A stretch of 64,000 nt of DNA from Bimastos eiseni (GCA_959347315.1 OY365809.1:1952439-2016438); one strand, 5' to 3'; shown: positions 43,282 to 54,316, numbered from the stretch's first letter. A program made the numbers and translations. Notes: generated by a model from the letters alone, not told the origin.

Positions 43282-43382
43282 AGTTCCAAGGAATGAATGA
43301 ATGAATGAATGAGTGAATGAATGAGTGAATGAGTGAATGAATGAGTGAATGATTGAATGAATGAGTGGATGAATGAATGGCC
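43282..43382. repeat. (GAAT)n microsatellite
   Basis: GAATGAATGAATGAGT reiterated for about 100 bp. Tails of this kind follow some LINEs and tRNA SINEs here (48318-48346, 18605-18622). Confidence 0.9.
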
Positions 43383-43444
43383 GATATCAGCTGCCGTGAT
43401 AGGCACAATTATCACTAATGATGGAAGTAAAAAATTAAAAGTAA

Positions 43445-43500
43445 TCTATAATCTATATCGACGTCATCGGACAATGTTGCTACAAGATGTTGTTAAACAT
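43445..43500 (+). repeat. LINE 3' end motif
   Basis: CGACGTCATCGGACAATGTT followed by GCTACAAGATGTTGTTAAAC. It aligns without gaps to the LINE-RH end. The upstream body is not recognisable. Confidence 0.5.
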
Positions 43501-43666
43501 CCGACCAACTGGTGTGAAATATCCAACGCTGAATAAAACAAGAATTTGCTTACGCAGCTCTAAGACGCTTTCCTAGGTAGTTATAAACAAATAATAATAT
43601 TATGCGATTATATATTTGCAGCTCGCTTAATTTCTAGCGAATTTCGCAATATCAGTTTAATTTATG

Positions 43667-43773
43667 ATGGTCGTAGCGGCAGTTTAACGACACTGTGTGA
43701 TCAAGTTCAGTAGCGTCGCCCTCCTCCTTTATCCGGGCTTGGGACTGGCACTGCCTGAGTTTCTGCAGTGGCG
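43667..43773 (-). repeat. BR SINE
   Basis: Near-consensus: GGCAGTTTAACGACACTGTG, TAGCGTCGCCCTCCTCCTTT, CGGGCTTGGGACTGGCACTG. Confidence 0.8.
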
Positions 43774-43944
43774 AAATTTATCAAATCATGTTCAGGCAGA
43801 TCTACATTACGAATGTTCAATAAAATCGTTTATGTGGTGTCTAAGCAAATTATTTTTTTCATTTTTTAAATGATAATTGATGCATAATGCTAATATGTTG
43901 TTTTGTGTTTTGTGCTCTTGTCATAATCATTATGAATTTATGAG

Positions 43945-44240
43945 CACTGTTGCTCGCTTGCTAACTCCAGGCGCCACCGCTACCCTTGTTCACTCCTTCA
44001 GCATGGCCGACTAGATTACTGTTGTTAACTCTATGAAGGCCTCCAGCTGGGCGGCTGCGGAGCCTGGAGCGGGTCATGCGTTCTGCTGGACGTCTTGTCT
44101 GACGCATGTCTGACGCATTCCGCAGTTTGGCCATGCATACGACTATACGCTGGATGTACTCCCCTGCCTCTTCTGCAGCAGCGAATCTCTTGCTGTGTCA
44201 TCGCTTTGGTCTGGCGATCCTTGTTGGGTCTCGCTTGGGA
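43945..44240 (+). pseudogene. CR1-like LINE C-terminal region, decayed
   Basis: DNA closely parallels 34985-35290: TTGCTCGCTTGCTAACTCCA, ACCCTTGTTCACTCCTTCAG, CATGGCCGACTAGATTACTG. Frameshifts break all frames. It is a second, more decayed copy of that subfamily. Confidence 0.65.
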
Positions 44241-44361
44241 CTCACAATGTCAGAGTGGAAACAGCGGAGGAGTTTTGACAATGCCTGCTCGAGGTTGCTG
44301 GCTAAGTACCAATTCACTCATTAGTCGTCCGTCGCCAGTGACAAGATTTGGTTAAACATCG

Positions 44362-44910
44362 GAAACTTTTAACGACATCTTATGGCAACACAGGCTGTCG
44401 AGTGCGACGTATTCAGAATTTGTTACGTTTCAGTTCAATTTCGTATATAGTTTTAATCCCTTATCTTTCTGTTTTCTTTCTTTCTTTTGCGTGGTTCCAT
44501 TTCTGCATGACTGGTTGCTGAGACATCAATATTCCACATATGGTTGTTGTAGATATTTCATAACATATAAATGATTATTACATTTTATTCCTACATATAT
44601 AAACATACATATTGTATAAATGTATATATACATACAATGTACAAACATACATATGTAAAATTTATGCATGTGGCCAAATAGCTTCGTTTTCTTTTTTTCA
44701 TGAAGGCTCTTTTTTGACCGTATCGCTTCATTTTTTATTTCATTTTTTTCCAATGAAGGTTTTTTCCCATCTTATTTACAGACCATCAAAACAATTTCAT
44801 AACATCAATGTCAATCTATCTATATAATGTTAACAAATAATATTCAATATTAACTGTAGGCCTACATCATTTAAAATGTAGGCTTGTAGACAATATTCAA
44901 TAATCCAACT
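44362..44910 (-). mobile_element. LINE-RH 3' UTR end
   Basis: On the minus strand: CAATATTCAATGTTGATAT-like UTR words, CTTCATTGG, TGTATGTATATATACA and CAGCAACCAGTCATGCAGAA, then the end TGTTGCCATAAGATGTCGTT. It has the same layout as 33880-34392. Confidence 0.8.
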
Positions 44911-45460
44911 CAACATATTTCTGCCTGCCTCAGATGCTCTGTATTTAGGACTGCCATCACACAAATGATTCCCCAGAAAGATCCTACCTCACGTTTTCTA
45001 TCAATGTTTTTCTCTGTCTATTCACTCAACGTGGCAATATTCCGCCAAATGAATCAACTTTATCATCTCTATTAACACAGTGCCGTTAAACTGAAACTGC
45101 CACAATAAACCAGTCTGTGTATAAGCATATTGTCAATCGAATATATTTTCTGCTAGTCTTCAACGAGATCTGTCATCAAGCTGCCCTCAATATTGTCCCA
45201 CATAAGCTGCTTAAATTAAAAATGCATCCAATTCCATTTCAATGACCGCACGCCCTCTAACAGAGCACTCCTATGCTCTGTGCATTCGCCATTTGTCATC
45301 TTTTTCGTCAAAGGAATTACAATTATTAACAACATCTTTCCGATGCGTTTGTTCTTGAAAACCTTATTCCTCCGGTTTCTTCAAAATGTAGGAACATACG
45401 ACCTTGGCCATTGAAATTGAATCCATCGTTGGAGAAGTCAGAATTCAAGGAATTGGATTA

Positions 45461-45546
45461 GATCCAGAGTTTAACGACAGCTTATGACAACAATGGCCGT
45501 TGCCGTAGACAGAAAGTTTCTTGGCATATTGCAGCGCTCACAGCTC
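45461..45546 (-). repeat. Family C short repeat
   Basis: GATCCAGAGTTTAACGACAG, CTTATGACAACAATGGCCGT, TGCCGTAGACAGAAAGTTTC, TTGGCATATTGCAGCGC. It lies immediately before a LINE-RH 3' end in the opposite orientation. Confidence 0.8.
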
Positions 45547-45559
45547 TTTATTACTAGAA

Positions 45560-45735
45560 TCAAGAACAACACAAAAGGAAGAAAGAAAACAGAAAGACTA
45601 AAGAAAGAAAGACAACATAAAGATAAAGGATTAAAGCTTTATACGAAATTGAGCTGAAATGTAACAAATTCTGAAGACGTCAACAGCCTGTGTTGCTATA
45701 AGATGCCGTTAAACTGTTGAATAATAATAATGTGC
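45560..45735 (+). mobile_element. LINE-RH 3' UTR end (last 175 bp)
   Basis: CAACACAAAAGGAAGAAAG, GAAAGACAACATAAAGATAA, AAGCTTTATACGAAATTGAG, AAGACGTCAACAGCCTG, TGTTGCTATAAGATGCCGTT and an ATAATAATAAT tail. It is severely 5'-truncated, as is common for LINE insertions. Confidence 0.85.
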
Positions 45736-45884
45736 TTCAGTGTGTCAATTGAATGCAGACCCGAAAATCATGTGCCCTACACAGAACAATCACTAAATAA
45801 AGCATTAATTTACAGTGCATGGTCGTGTTCAATGAACAAAACAGACAAAAGAGTTCCTAAAATACTGATACTTACCTTGACTTA

Positions 45885-46044
45885 GTTCCTCCCGCTCTTC
45901 TTGGAGCATTGATCAACAAGAGTTCTCCATCCCATACGATCTTTAGCAGTTTTTTTGCGTCTTCCCGGTCGATTCTCATCTCCTTCAAGTCGCAATAAAG
46001 GTGCTCTTCCAGGTTTTCACCGGCCTTCCTATGCTCCTCCTTCC
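45885..46044 (-). pseudogene. LINE ORF C-terminal tail, RTE-like
   Basis: Two overlapping frames give GRPVKTWKSTFIAT, KEMRIDREDAKKLL, then DRMGWRTLVDQCSKKSGRN and a stop. This resembles the GRPxxTW ... A-DRxxWRxLV ending of LINE proteins of RTE or related type. At least two frameshifts are present. No other part of the element is visible. No gene is recognised from 46.05 to 46.4 kb. Confidence 0.55.
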
Positions 46045-46440
46045 ATTTTCCGGCATTAATCTAGGGCAAAACCATGACACGCGTGCCCAGAGCGACTAGC
46101 ATTCCATTTTGGGAATGTGGACTTATGAGCTTCATAAAAACAGCCGTGCTTCGAAAATAATACACAATCGCTGTAGAAATCTAAGTTTGACATCATGAAG
46201 GATTTTTACTTGAGCGCCTTTCGAAAAGCATTTATGAAATACTTTCTCTTATTTCATCAAGGACAAAGGATGAGGGCAACGCCAATTATTTTTTGGTACG
46301 ATAACGTACTCTCAGGGTATCGTAAATCAGTCACCAACTAATTAAGAATTATCTTCGTTAATATGTTGCAACGTTAAACACAAGCGAATGACGCTAAAGT
46401 GCAATTTCACTAAAGACCCTTGATTGATCCAGCCTCGTAT

Positions 46441-46442
<2 letters not shown>

Positions 46443-46481
<39 letters not shown>
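46443..46481. repeat. (TA)n microsatellite
   Basis: Nearly 20 TA steps. Confidence 0.95.
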
Positions 46482-46484
<3 letters not shown>

Positions 46485-46527
46485 CGAAGATAAGACTTAA
46501 GGTAAAGATATATTTTGGCTTCTTGAT

Positions 46528-46570
46528 CCCTTAAACACCTCTAGAGCAAATTAATACACTTATATATACA
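46528..46570 (+). repeat. Module A copy, diverged
   Basis: CCCTTAAACACCTCTAGAGC then ACACTTATATATACA. Confidence 0.4.
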
Positions 46571-46650
46571 TTGTTTTTGGCAATAACATTGCAGACGCAA
46601 TATTCTCATAATCATCAAATACAAAGAAATATGACAACATTCATTCGATG

Positions 46651-46697
46651 GGTATACTTAGACACCTTTAGAACGCTTTTCTACGAAAATATATTAA
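46651..46697 (+). repeat. Module A copy
   Basis: TATACTTAGACACCTTTAGA followed by TTTTCTACGAAAATATATTA. Confidence 0.5.
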
Positions 46698-46849
46698 TAT
46701 GTATATAAAATATATTAATACAGTTTTAATTTCTGACTACTTATCTAACATCTACTTATCTAACAGTTCTTCAAGGAAGTCCATGCAAATAACCGGGCAT
46801 GAATCAAGATTTAATATTATATAAAAAACAGTCACTGTTTGCTAAATGG

Positions 46850-46930
46850 TGTAGCCAGTCCCAATCCTGGATAAGTGATAAGGGTGACGCTAATTATCTT
46901 TCTCATCCCAGAGGGGCGTAGCAAATTCAA
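46850..46930 (+). repeat. BR SINE, diverged
   Basis: GTAGCCAGTCCCAATCCTGG, GGGTGACGCTAATTATCTTT. The 3' end is degraded (CAGAGGGGCGTAG). No gene is seen from 46.93 to 47.4 kb. Confidence 0.55.
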
Positions 46931-47430
46931 ACTTCATCTAATACAAAATATGGCTAAAGCGTAAGTTCTATCAAACGATGCAAGTCAGTATTAACGTAAA
47001 TGATATAATAATTATTATCTAAACTAGCATAATCGGGTCTTGTCTGTTCTAAGCCAATCCAATGCGTTTGTATTCTAAAGCATTTAATCGCGTCTCATCT
47101 AAAAGACACTGATGATCATTATTGCATCAATGTAGTCTTTATAACCAAAACTTCATATTATTAGTCCAGATGTATTCGATTATATTAAATTACATCGGGT
47201 TAGATTGGACTTATTTGACCGAATTTAATAATGTCAGGTATACATGTATGCTGGTATTAAGTCATATTCAAGGTTTTGTGGCTCTGACTATTTCCTGCCT
47301 GTAACTTGGTCAATGCATCTGTACGTTTAGGTGAGCAAAGTCTACGCAACTGAATCTCAATTCCATATTTGCCATGAGTTAATATAGTGGCTGCCACTGT
47401 TTTACTAGTGGGAGTCATTACAAATGGTAT

Positions 47431-47553
47431 CAGGGGCTTTCACTTCCGGACGTTTCACCTCCGGACGTTTCACCTCTTGGGGCTTTCACCTCCGGACGTT
47501 TCACCACCGGACAATTCACCTCTAAAGACTCTCACCTCTAGGGGCTTTCAATT
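47431..47553 (+). repeat. 15/16-bp tandem array (CCGGACGTTTCACCT)
   Basis: Seven or eight units: CCGGACGTTTCACCT three times exactly or nearly so, mixed with GGGGCTTTCACCT and CCGGACAATTCACCT variants. An inverted copy of one unit (GGAGGTGAAAGCCCC) lies at 48093-48109. The pair may bound a roughly 680-bp DNA element, though no target-site duplication was found. Confidence 0.65.
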
Positions 47554-48149
47554 CAACTATCAAATTAAAGACTGACGCGCAAACAATGCGATTACCATGA
47601 CACTAAAAAGCAAAATGTTATAGAATGTCACAGTTATTGGAATACGGCATTTCGAAGCAAGGTATGCAAACATTCAAATAGGCTAACGCACGAGATTTAT
47701 TCATACCCCACTGATGTGCATACAATGCGACTGTCGTGACACTAATAAGTATGTAGGTCTAGAGTAAATAGATTTTCCGCAGCGCAGTGTGTAGCAAAGC
47801 CTATATAAGCATCCAATCTCAGAAGTAGCAAATCAGAGGTGAAAGCTAACCATTGCAGAATGTCTGAGACATTTAATAATTATAATGGCTTCTGATGGAC
47901 AGTAAATCGAGGTTATTGCGATTACGGAAGAGGGATAACATCTAATTCTTTCCTTATTGAATCTATTTACAGTTCATTGCTTATGCTTATGCTAAATAGA
48001 TTTGCTTTGCATGTTATATATTATTTATGTACAATTCAATGACAATCTACATCGAAATTTTACTTTACATGTCTATAAAGTAAGCAATCCCCAGGAGGTG
48101 AAAGCCCCTCTCGAGATTCTGTGAACGGTCAGAACGGTGCTTATTCGGT

Positions 48150-48346
48150 ATCAGGACAATCGTGACTTCTCAATGGTTGGCCCCTCTTTCTGGAACAAGC
48201 TCCCGTTGGCGTTGCGGTTGTCACCAAGGGTCCACTCAGATTCATTTTATACTTGCCTTAAAACTTTTCTTCTTTAAACGTGCTGGAGTCGGGAGCGCTC
48301 CTGAGTAGTAGCCTCTGTAATGAATGAATGAATGAATGAATGAATT
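48150..48346 (+). pseudogene. CR1/L2-like LINE C-terminus with (TGAA)n tail
   Basis: One frame reads DNRDFSMVGPSFWNKLPLAL then RLSPRVHSDSFYTCLKTFLL and stop, the FSVxGPxxWNxLPxxLR ... FKxxLKTFLF motif that ends CR1/L2-like proteins. A short UTR leads to a (TGAA)n tail at 48318-48346. The reading frame is intact but only the last 40 or so codons remain. The interval 48.35-49.0 kb shows no gene. Confidence 0.7.
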
Positions 48347-49299
48347 CATGTAGCCTACATTCAGAAACAAACTACAAATCTTCCATGAATGGTTAGGATT
48401 CAATTTTTATCGATATCTTGTGGTTTTGAGGAGTGCATTCACAAGCACCAAAAATTAACAGAGCCTTCCGTTGATCAATTAGTTGGTTGAGTGTGGTAAT
48501 CGCCAATAAATGATGATGGTCGAGGCCATGCGTACGGTGATTATATTATTAGATCAGATTGTTGGAACGGGTGACTTATACGCCTCTTGTGATATTGATC
48601 TAGCTAGTTTCCTTCAATTATCTTTGGATGCAATTTGATCGTCCATGGTGTTGGTTCATTTGTACCAATTTGATTGGTTGCTTCCGTCTTTCAGCTTCCA
48701 TAATCCTCGTCTGAAGTTTAAAGTTCTTCATTGGTTTTACAAGTATTGCAGCTTAACGCTGAATCACCTGCTCTGGCTGGTGGGTCATAACTTATTATTA
48801 TGCGCTTCTTGGGATATTGACAGTCTCAGTGTGTGAGCCAATAACCTTCAATCCTAGTTCGTCCGCATTGTTGACTCATTAATCTGAACTTGATTGATTG
48901 TTTCCGTCTTTCATCTTCATCGCCTCCGTGTGAAGTTTAACTTTTCCAATAGATTTAACTAATAATTTTAAATTGTCATTTATTTTATGCATTCATTGTT
49001 TTGATTTGTTTAGAGCAGGGGTGTCAAACCTTTTCATTAGGCGGGCCATAGCACTTTTTATGTAACAGTTCAGGGGGCAGAGCTTAATATTAATATGAAG
49101 ACTAAAGTATGTAAATGAGGTTAATACAAAAAAAAACAATGCTAACTGTAGTCCCAGTGTATTGTATTTTTGTTAAATTTCACAATTTTAAATACTTCTA
49201 CATTATTACTAAAACTAGCTAGGTAGGTAGGCTACGCTACAGTTACCAAGGTAATGTTGAATTTAAAATATTTGTTATTAATTACATTCCTAAATATTT

Positions 49300-49366
49300 T
49301 AATTTTTGAGCAGCTAGCTGCTAGCTGCTAGCAGCTAGCTGCTAGGAGCTAGCTGCTCAAAAATTA
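49300..49366. other. Near-perfect palindrome (hairpin) in the hAT 3' region
   Basis: Arms starting AATTTTTGAGCAGCTAGCTG and ending CAGCTAGCTCC...CTCAAAAATT fold back on each other over roughly 30 bases with one or two mismatches, centred near 49333. The interior is built from GCTAGCTGCTAGCAGC. It lies between the transposase stop (49475) and the left end of the element. Confidence 0.85.
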
Positions 49367-49474
49367 AAGTTATTAAACTATAATTTCCTTAAGTTTAGTG
49401 ATTTTGTTCTAGCATAGTCAGATTCAACTTGAACTTAGTCTTATAGTTTTAAGTCTTATGCTTATAGGAAAAGT

Positions 49475-51958
49475 TTAGGTAACAGTTACTGCATGAGCTA
49501 CTGTTTCAAAAATAGTTTGCATTGGAACCTGCAGAAGCAGATGAAACTTGACATTGCTCTTTTTAACCAAATTAGCTATACCAGGTTGCAGATCAGCTGC
49601 CAGAGCAATTCTAAGATTTGCATGTAGATTAGCATCCGTCAGCCGTGATCGTAATTTTGTTTTAACAAGCGTCATCTTTGAAAATGCTTGTTCACACAGG
49701 TATGTACTTGCAAAAAGAGATAAAATACGAGCAGCATGATTTCGCAGAAATGGAAAGGTTTCCCTTGGAAGTTGTTGGTAAAATGTTTTTGTGTCTGTGC
49801 ATGCAAATTTTACTTTCAGAGCAGTATTGCATTGCAAATCAATCAACTCCATCTGTATTGCACCATGGACAGTATTGGGATTGATTTCAAATGGATTACT
49901 AAACAGCTGAAACTCTGCCTCCTTCTCTCGGAAAGCTGATAAACGTTTTCTAAATGCATCACAGATGCTTACCACTTTCTTTGAATATTTGGAAGAATCG
50001 AAAACAACATGTGATTTAAGAGCATCAATTTTAGCCTTGTTCAATTGTTCAAAGTGATCGCAACATCCTTGCTCAAGCTGAGATGCCCACAGATGCAGTT
50101 TTGTTTCAAACGCACGTATCAGATCAAATGCTTCAGTGATAACAAGATCTTTGCCTTGCAGTTTGCAGTTCAATGTATTTGAATGAGCAGTGATATCTAT
50201 TATAAAAGCAAAATCTGCCATCCACTCTGGATTAGATAATTCCGGCACTGGTTTATTTTTGCAAACCATGAACAGTTCAATTTCTTCTCGAAGCTCAAAA
50301 AATCTGTTGAGCACATTGCCTCTGCTCAGCCATCGCACTTCACAGTGGTATAAGACGTCAGTGTATTCAGCTTCCAGTTCTGTCATGAGACTTTGGAACT
50401 GCCGATGATTGAGACCTCGTACTTTGATGAAATTTACTGTTTTAACTACAACACTCATTACATTTTCTAAGTTGGCGATTTGACTGCATGAAGCTTGTTG
50501 GTGAATAATACAGTGGATTGGTATAGCTTCTATTGGTGAATTAACTTCTAGTTGCTTTGCTTTCACAAGTGATACAAATCCTGCATTTTTCCCAATCATT
50601 GACGGAGCCCCATCGGTGGCTAAACCTGCAAGTTTTTCCAGTGGCAAATGTAATTGGGCCAACACTTTAAAAAATTCTTTATACACATCCAGTCCTCTGG
50701 TAGTATCGTGCAATGCAACAACCTGCGCCAATTCTTCAATTACATGCAGGGGCGGATCCAGACCATCTAGTAAGGGGGGGGGGGCGATTTTTAGGTTTTA
50801 GTGGCAACCGCAGCCAAGCCCACAAATAGTAAAACTTGTTTGCTTTATCATTCTTCTACTGTCTTAATCTATGTAATGTAACTATAAAATGACGTCATAT
50901 ATTGGTATCCCAATAGTCCGATTTAAAATACGCACCGCACAACTTTATGAAAATTTTTACTTTTAAACAGTCTGCTCAATAGACCTAATTTACTTCCGTT
51001 TTCAAACACCATGCTGTAATCGTAAACTAGATTTTGTGTTATAAATTGTTAAAATAATCAAAAAATCAAGGTTTTATGTACGTTGCTAGTCTAACAACTA
51101 AACTCTCTAGTCTTCATCAAATGATTGTATTTCAAATTTCAATAATTATAAATTACTTCAAAATATAATTTACAACAGTGTATATCTACATTAAAATTTG
51201 AACATTTTTGCTGACATTGCATACTTTCTTTATAAAGGGCTGCAAAAGCCAAGTAAAAATCGCTAAAGAAATTTCTTTCCAAATAATATAAGGGGGGGGC
51301 GATCGCCCCCATCGCCCCCCTATGGATCCGCCACTGGTTACATGTAAATTGTCACCTATGCCACGCACAAAAAACATTATCTGGGCATAATCTGTAATAT
51401 CAGTGCTTTCATCAGTAGCAATGGAGAAAAATGCAAAAGTCTTAGCTCTTTCGCACAGTTGCTTTGTCATATCATCAGCTATCTCGTTGACTCTCTGTGC
51501 AACAGTGTTGCGTGATAAACTAACATTCGCAAAAAACTGTTTTTTATTCGGACACAAAATTTCTGAAGCAGATAACATACAATCCTTAATAAACTCTCCC
51601 TCCGAAAATAGTTTCATTGCCTTGGCAATTTTGTGAGACAATGCATAGCTTGCTTCAACCGCCGACAACGAGTGGTTTCTAACTTGTTTAAACACATTTT
51701 GTTGCTTTGATAAATTCTTTCTTAGTTCGTCGGCCTTTCTCGTCTACTTCCTCCTTCGAAAGTGTCATACAAACAACTGTGCTTTGTTTCATAATGTCGG
51801 CGAAGGTTATACTCCTTTAACACACTCACCTTCTTGTGGCAGATTAGGCAAACTGGATCTCCATTATACTCGATGAAAAAATAAAGTTCAGTCCAAACAT
51901 CTCTAAATGCTCTGCACTTACTGTCGAATTTTCGTTTTTTGCTGGATTTTGAAAACAT
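49475..51958 (-). pseudogene. hAT transposase with BED zinc finger (ZBED/GTF2IRD2-like), disrupted
   Basis: Three pieces in order. (1) 51958-51722: BED finger with CLICHKKV and LRRHYETKH. (2) 51695-about 51345: SHKIAKAMKLFSEGEFIKDC, then FSIATDESTDITDYAQIMFF with the first catalytic Asp. (3) about 50738-49475: LAGLATDGAPSMIGKNAGF (second Asp), HCIIHQQASC, VRWLSRGNVLNRFFELR and the C-terminal dimerisation block LFASTYLCEQAFSKMTLVKT, KLRSRLTDANLHANLRIA. Pieces 1 and 2 are in different frames, so one frameshift lies near 51730-51750. Pieces 2 and 3 are separated by a MITE. Deleting it with one duplication keeps the frame. All the expected domains are otherwise recognisable, so inactivation seems recent. 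Related host-domesticated genes exist in vertebrates, but here the terminal repeats show an ordinary transposon. Confidence 0.92.
50747..51336. mobile_element. 590-bp MITE nested in the hAT transposase
   Basis: Left end CAGGGGCGGATCCAGACC, right end TATGGATCCGCCACTG: imperfect inverted repeats built on CAGNGGCGGATCCA, each followed by a G-run and GGGGCGAT. Flanked by ATTACATG (50739-50746) and GTTACATG (51337-51344), an 8-bp duplication with one mismatch. No ORF lies within. The short inverted ends and 8-bp duplication suggest a non-autonomous hAT relative, distinct in sequence from its host element. Confidence 0.9.
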
Positions 51959-52291
51959 TTTAAGAATAATTTCATTTAAAATTTAAATATTTAAAATTTG
52001 TAGATAGCCAATATAATAAACCGGAAACAATGTTTTTTTATCGATGACGTGTGAAACTGAGATTTAAAGATTTGTGCGCCGCTAAATAATAGGAATAATA
52101 ATTAGACACAGATGATTTTAGTGATTTAATGAGAGAATGCATTGTTTTGTTGAAATTTTTCTTGGATTGATGTGATGGTGCGCGGGCCAGAAATAAATTG
52201 TCGGCGGGCCAGATTTGGCCCGCGGGCCGTACGTTTGACACCTCTGGTTTAGAGGCAATTAATGATAAACATCGAGCCAGCCCAGTTTTTA

Positions 52292-52331
52292 TAGCATTAA
52301 AAATATATATTTTAAAGGTGTTCAAGAATTG
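52292..52331 (-). repeat. Module A copy
   Basis: AAATATATATTTTAAAGGTG followed by TTCAAG. This is the first of a run of minus-strand copies up to 61.6 kb. No gene is seen from 52.33 to 53.0 kb. Confidence 0.4.
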
Positions 52332-53029
52332 ACTTCAATGCAACATACGAAAAATGCATTGGACATTTATATGTTCGCTTGCATAATTCAATGTAAGGAA
52401 AATTAGATGAATAAGATTAACTGTTATGCGACATCTTTTGGCAACTAAATCAAATCGAGAAAGTTTGTCCGTAATCTCAAATGCACTCTATTATCCGCAA
52501 ACCTTATTCCACTGAAGCCTTGTGGAATCCCACGAGTGCTAAAACGTTTTGCAGCATTTAGCAATATTGAAACTGTAATGAATTGTTTCTGGGCCCGTTA
52601 AGGTGCCTTGTTAAGGTGCCTGCGGAAATGGAATATGATAGAAAAGCCGACGCAATGGAAGTGAGAAAGGAAGAGTTAAGATAGCTGTTCAACTGCAATG
52701 CAATGATGGATGCAGTGGTCAAACAAACAGTCGTTGCGAGTGAGAATGACGGCGATCCAACCGCCACTGACACTAGTAGATTGGACCAACAACGAGGTAT
52801 TTAATGGGCTACAGGCTGAATTAGTCGATCATGGCTGGGAATTAAGCTGCATGACAGAATTCTCAAGGTGAAGGTTGGGTTTTCTATGGGCAATTTTGAA
52901 AAATCAAGGTTGTAAGGTATTAAAAGCAAATGATATTGAATCAATAAGTAATGTCTCAATAAATGTACGAATCAATCAACCAATCAATCAAGGGAACATG
53001 ACATAGCGCCACTTCAAAAAATCTCCGAT

Positions 53030-54265
53030 TTCGTCTATAGTTTTAATCCTTTATCGTTAAGTTGTCTTTCCTTCATTCGTCTTTCTGTTTTCTCTCTTCC
53101 TTTTGTGTTGTTCCATTTCTGCATGACTGGTTACTGAGACAGCAATATTAGACATATGGTTGTTGTAGATATTTTTTTTCATGAAGGTTTTTCCCGATCT
53201 TATTTGCAGAGCATCGAAACAATTTCATAACATCAATGTCACACTATCTATATAATGTTAACAAGTAATATTCAATATCAACAGTACATCATTTATAGCA
53301 TAGGATTATAGACAATATTCAATAATCCAAAACAACATAACAACCAAAGGAATAATAATAAAACCAGACATTCAGGATTACAATGCAAGCGAATTAATAT
53401 TTATGGTGATGCTTGTAGTGCCCCAATTTTATATAGCAAAGCCTCATCTTATTTTACGGGTGTCCTAAGTGAGAGTTTACGCAACCAATTGTACGTCTTA
53501 TTGCCTACACTGTATTGCTCTACGAATTTCCCTCTAAATTCCGCATGTTCTCAGCACCTATAGTGATACCACATTTACCCACCAGTACCTACCAGATGGC
53601 AGCACCACCTGGCTTTATTCCCGCCCAACGTGCGGTAACGCTGTTGCTACGAACGTCTTATTGCTTATTTGATATGTCATTTATCTTGCAAGCAAGCAAT
53701 ATATGATCAATTGTATCAGTCATCTGACATTGAGAGCATAAATCAGTTGGGCTCTTACCAATAGTTTTCATCCATTTATTAGTTAGTATATGGCCAAATC
53801 GAAGTCTGGTTATTTAAACTTCAAGCTTCCTTATAAAATCCATTAATTATATGTCCGTGGATACTCAAGGCTGGATAGATTTATAGAATTTTTCTTTTGG
53901 TTCACAATTATATTCTATTTGCCAATTATTTATAAAAAAATTCTTTATTAAAGACTGAATTTCTTTTAACTGTAAAAAAATTATCTAATTAATCTCAGGT
54001 ATTTCTAGTCCCTTCATTGCAAAAATGTCTGCCAGATAAACCGATATGGCTAGGGATCCACCCAACAAGAATATTACAATGCTTTAGTTGATTGACACCA
54101 TCCATAAATTTAGGAAATAAATTAGGTCTTGCATCACATCTATTTTCTTTTACAGATGTAGCAACGCTTAGTGTATCAGTTAATATGATGTATTTAGTTG
54201 TATTTTCATTTTCAATAACTTATTAAATTGCCACAACGGAGCTCAGAAAATTAGCGATTGATTAG
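53030..54265 (-). mobile_element. LINE-RH copy, decayed RNase H and 3' UTR, interrupted
   Basis: The minus strand carries a degraded RNase H coding region (about 54265-53680; recognisable DNA words GATGTGATGCAAGACCTAAT and GGTGGATCCCTAGCCATATC), then family D (53675-53410), then LINE-RH 3' UTR (AATCCTGAATGTCTGG, TTGATGTTATGAAATTG, CAGTAACCAGTCATGCAGAA). It ends near AAAGGATTAAAACTATAGAC without the terminal motif. The RNase H frame is broken in many places. Confidence 0.75.
53410..53675 (-). repeat. Family D repeat inserted in LINE-RH
   Basis: Inverted copy of 33185-33402 with extra 5' sequence (ACGTTGGGCGGGAATAAAGC on the minus strand), the shared TGGTGCTGCCATCTGGTAGG, and the module A-like end (GGACACCCGTAAAATAAGAT, GCTATATAAAATTGGGG). 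It separates RNase H remains from the UTR. Confidence 0.7.
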
Positions 54266-54266
54266 A

Positions 54267-54316
54267 ACTATATTTATTTATAAAATTTAAAGCCAGCGAT
54301 TGAAAGGTGTTTAAGG
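54267..54316 (-). repeat. Module A copy, diverged
   Basis: Plus text TATATTTATTTATAAAATTT and GCGATTGAAAGGTGTTTAAG. Confidence 0.4.

Larger units (their letters stand above)
49016..52246 (-). mobile_element. hAT-family DNA transposon, full length
   Basis: Ends CAGGGGTGTCAAAC (left, 49016) and GTTTGACACCTCTG (right, to 52246) are imperfect inverted repeats. They are flanked by a perfect 8-bp duplication GTTTAGAG at 49008-49015 and 52247-52254. It contains a BED-finger hAT transposase gene on the minus strand and a nested 590-bp MITE. The terminal CAGRGGTGTCAAAC is familiar from animal hAT elements. The transposase gene is broken, so it can move only with enzyme from elsewhere. Confidence 0.95.

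Noticed and set aside
47431..48109. Complete 680-bp DNA transposon bounded by GGGGCTTTCACCTCC inverted repeats
   Set aside because: The inverted ends exist but no target-site duplication or coding content was found; kept only as an array plus a note.
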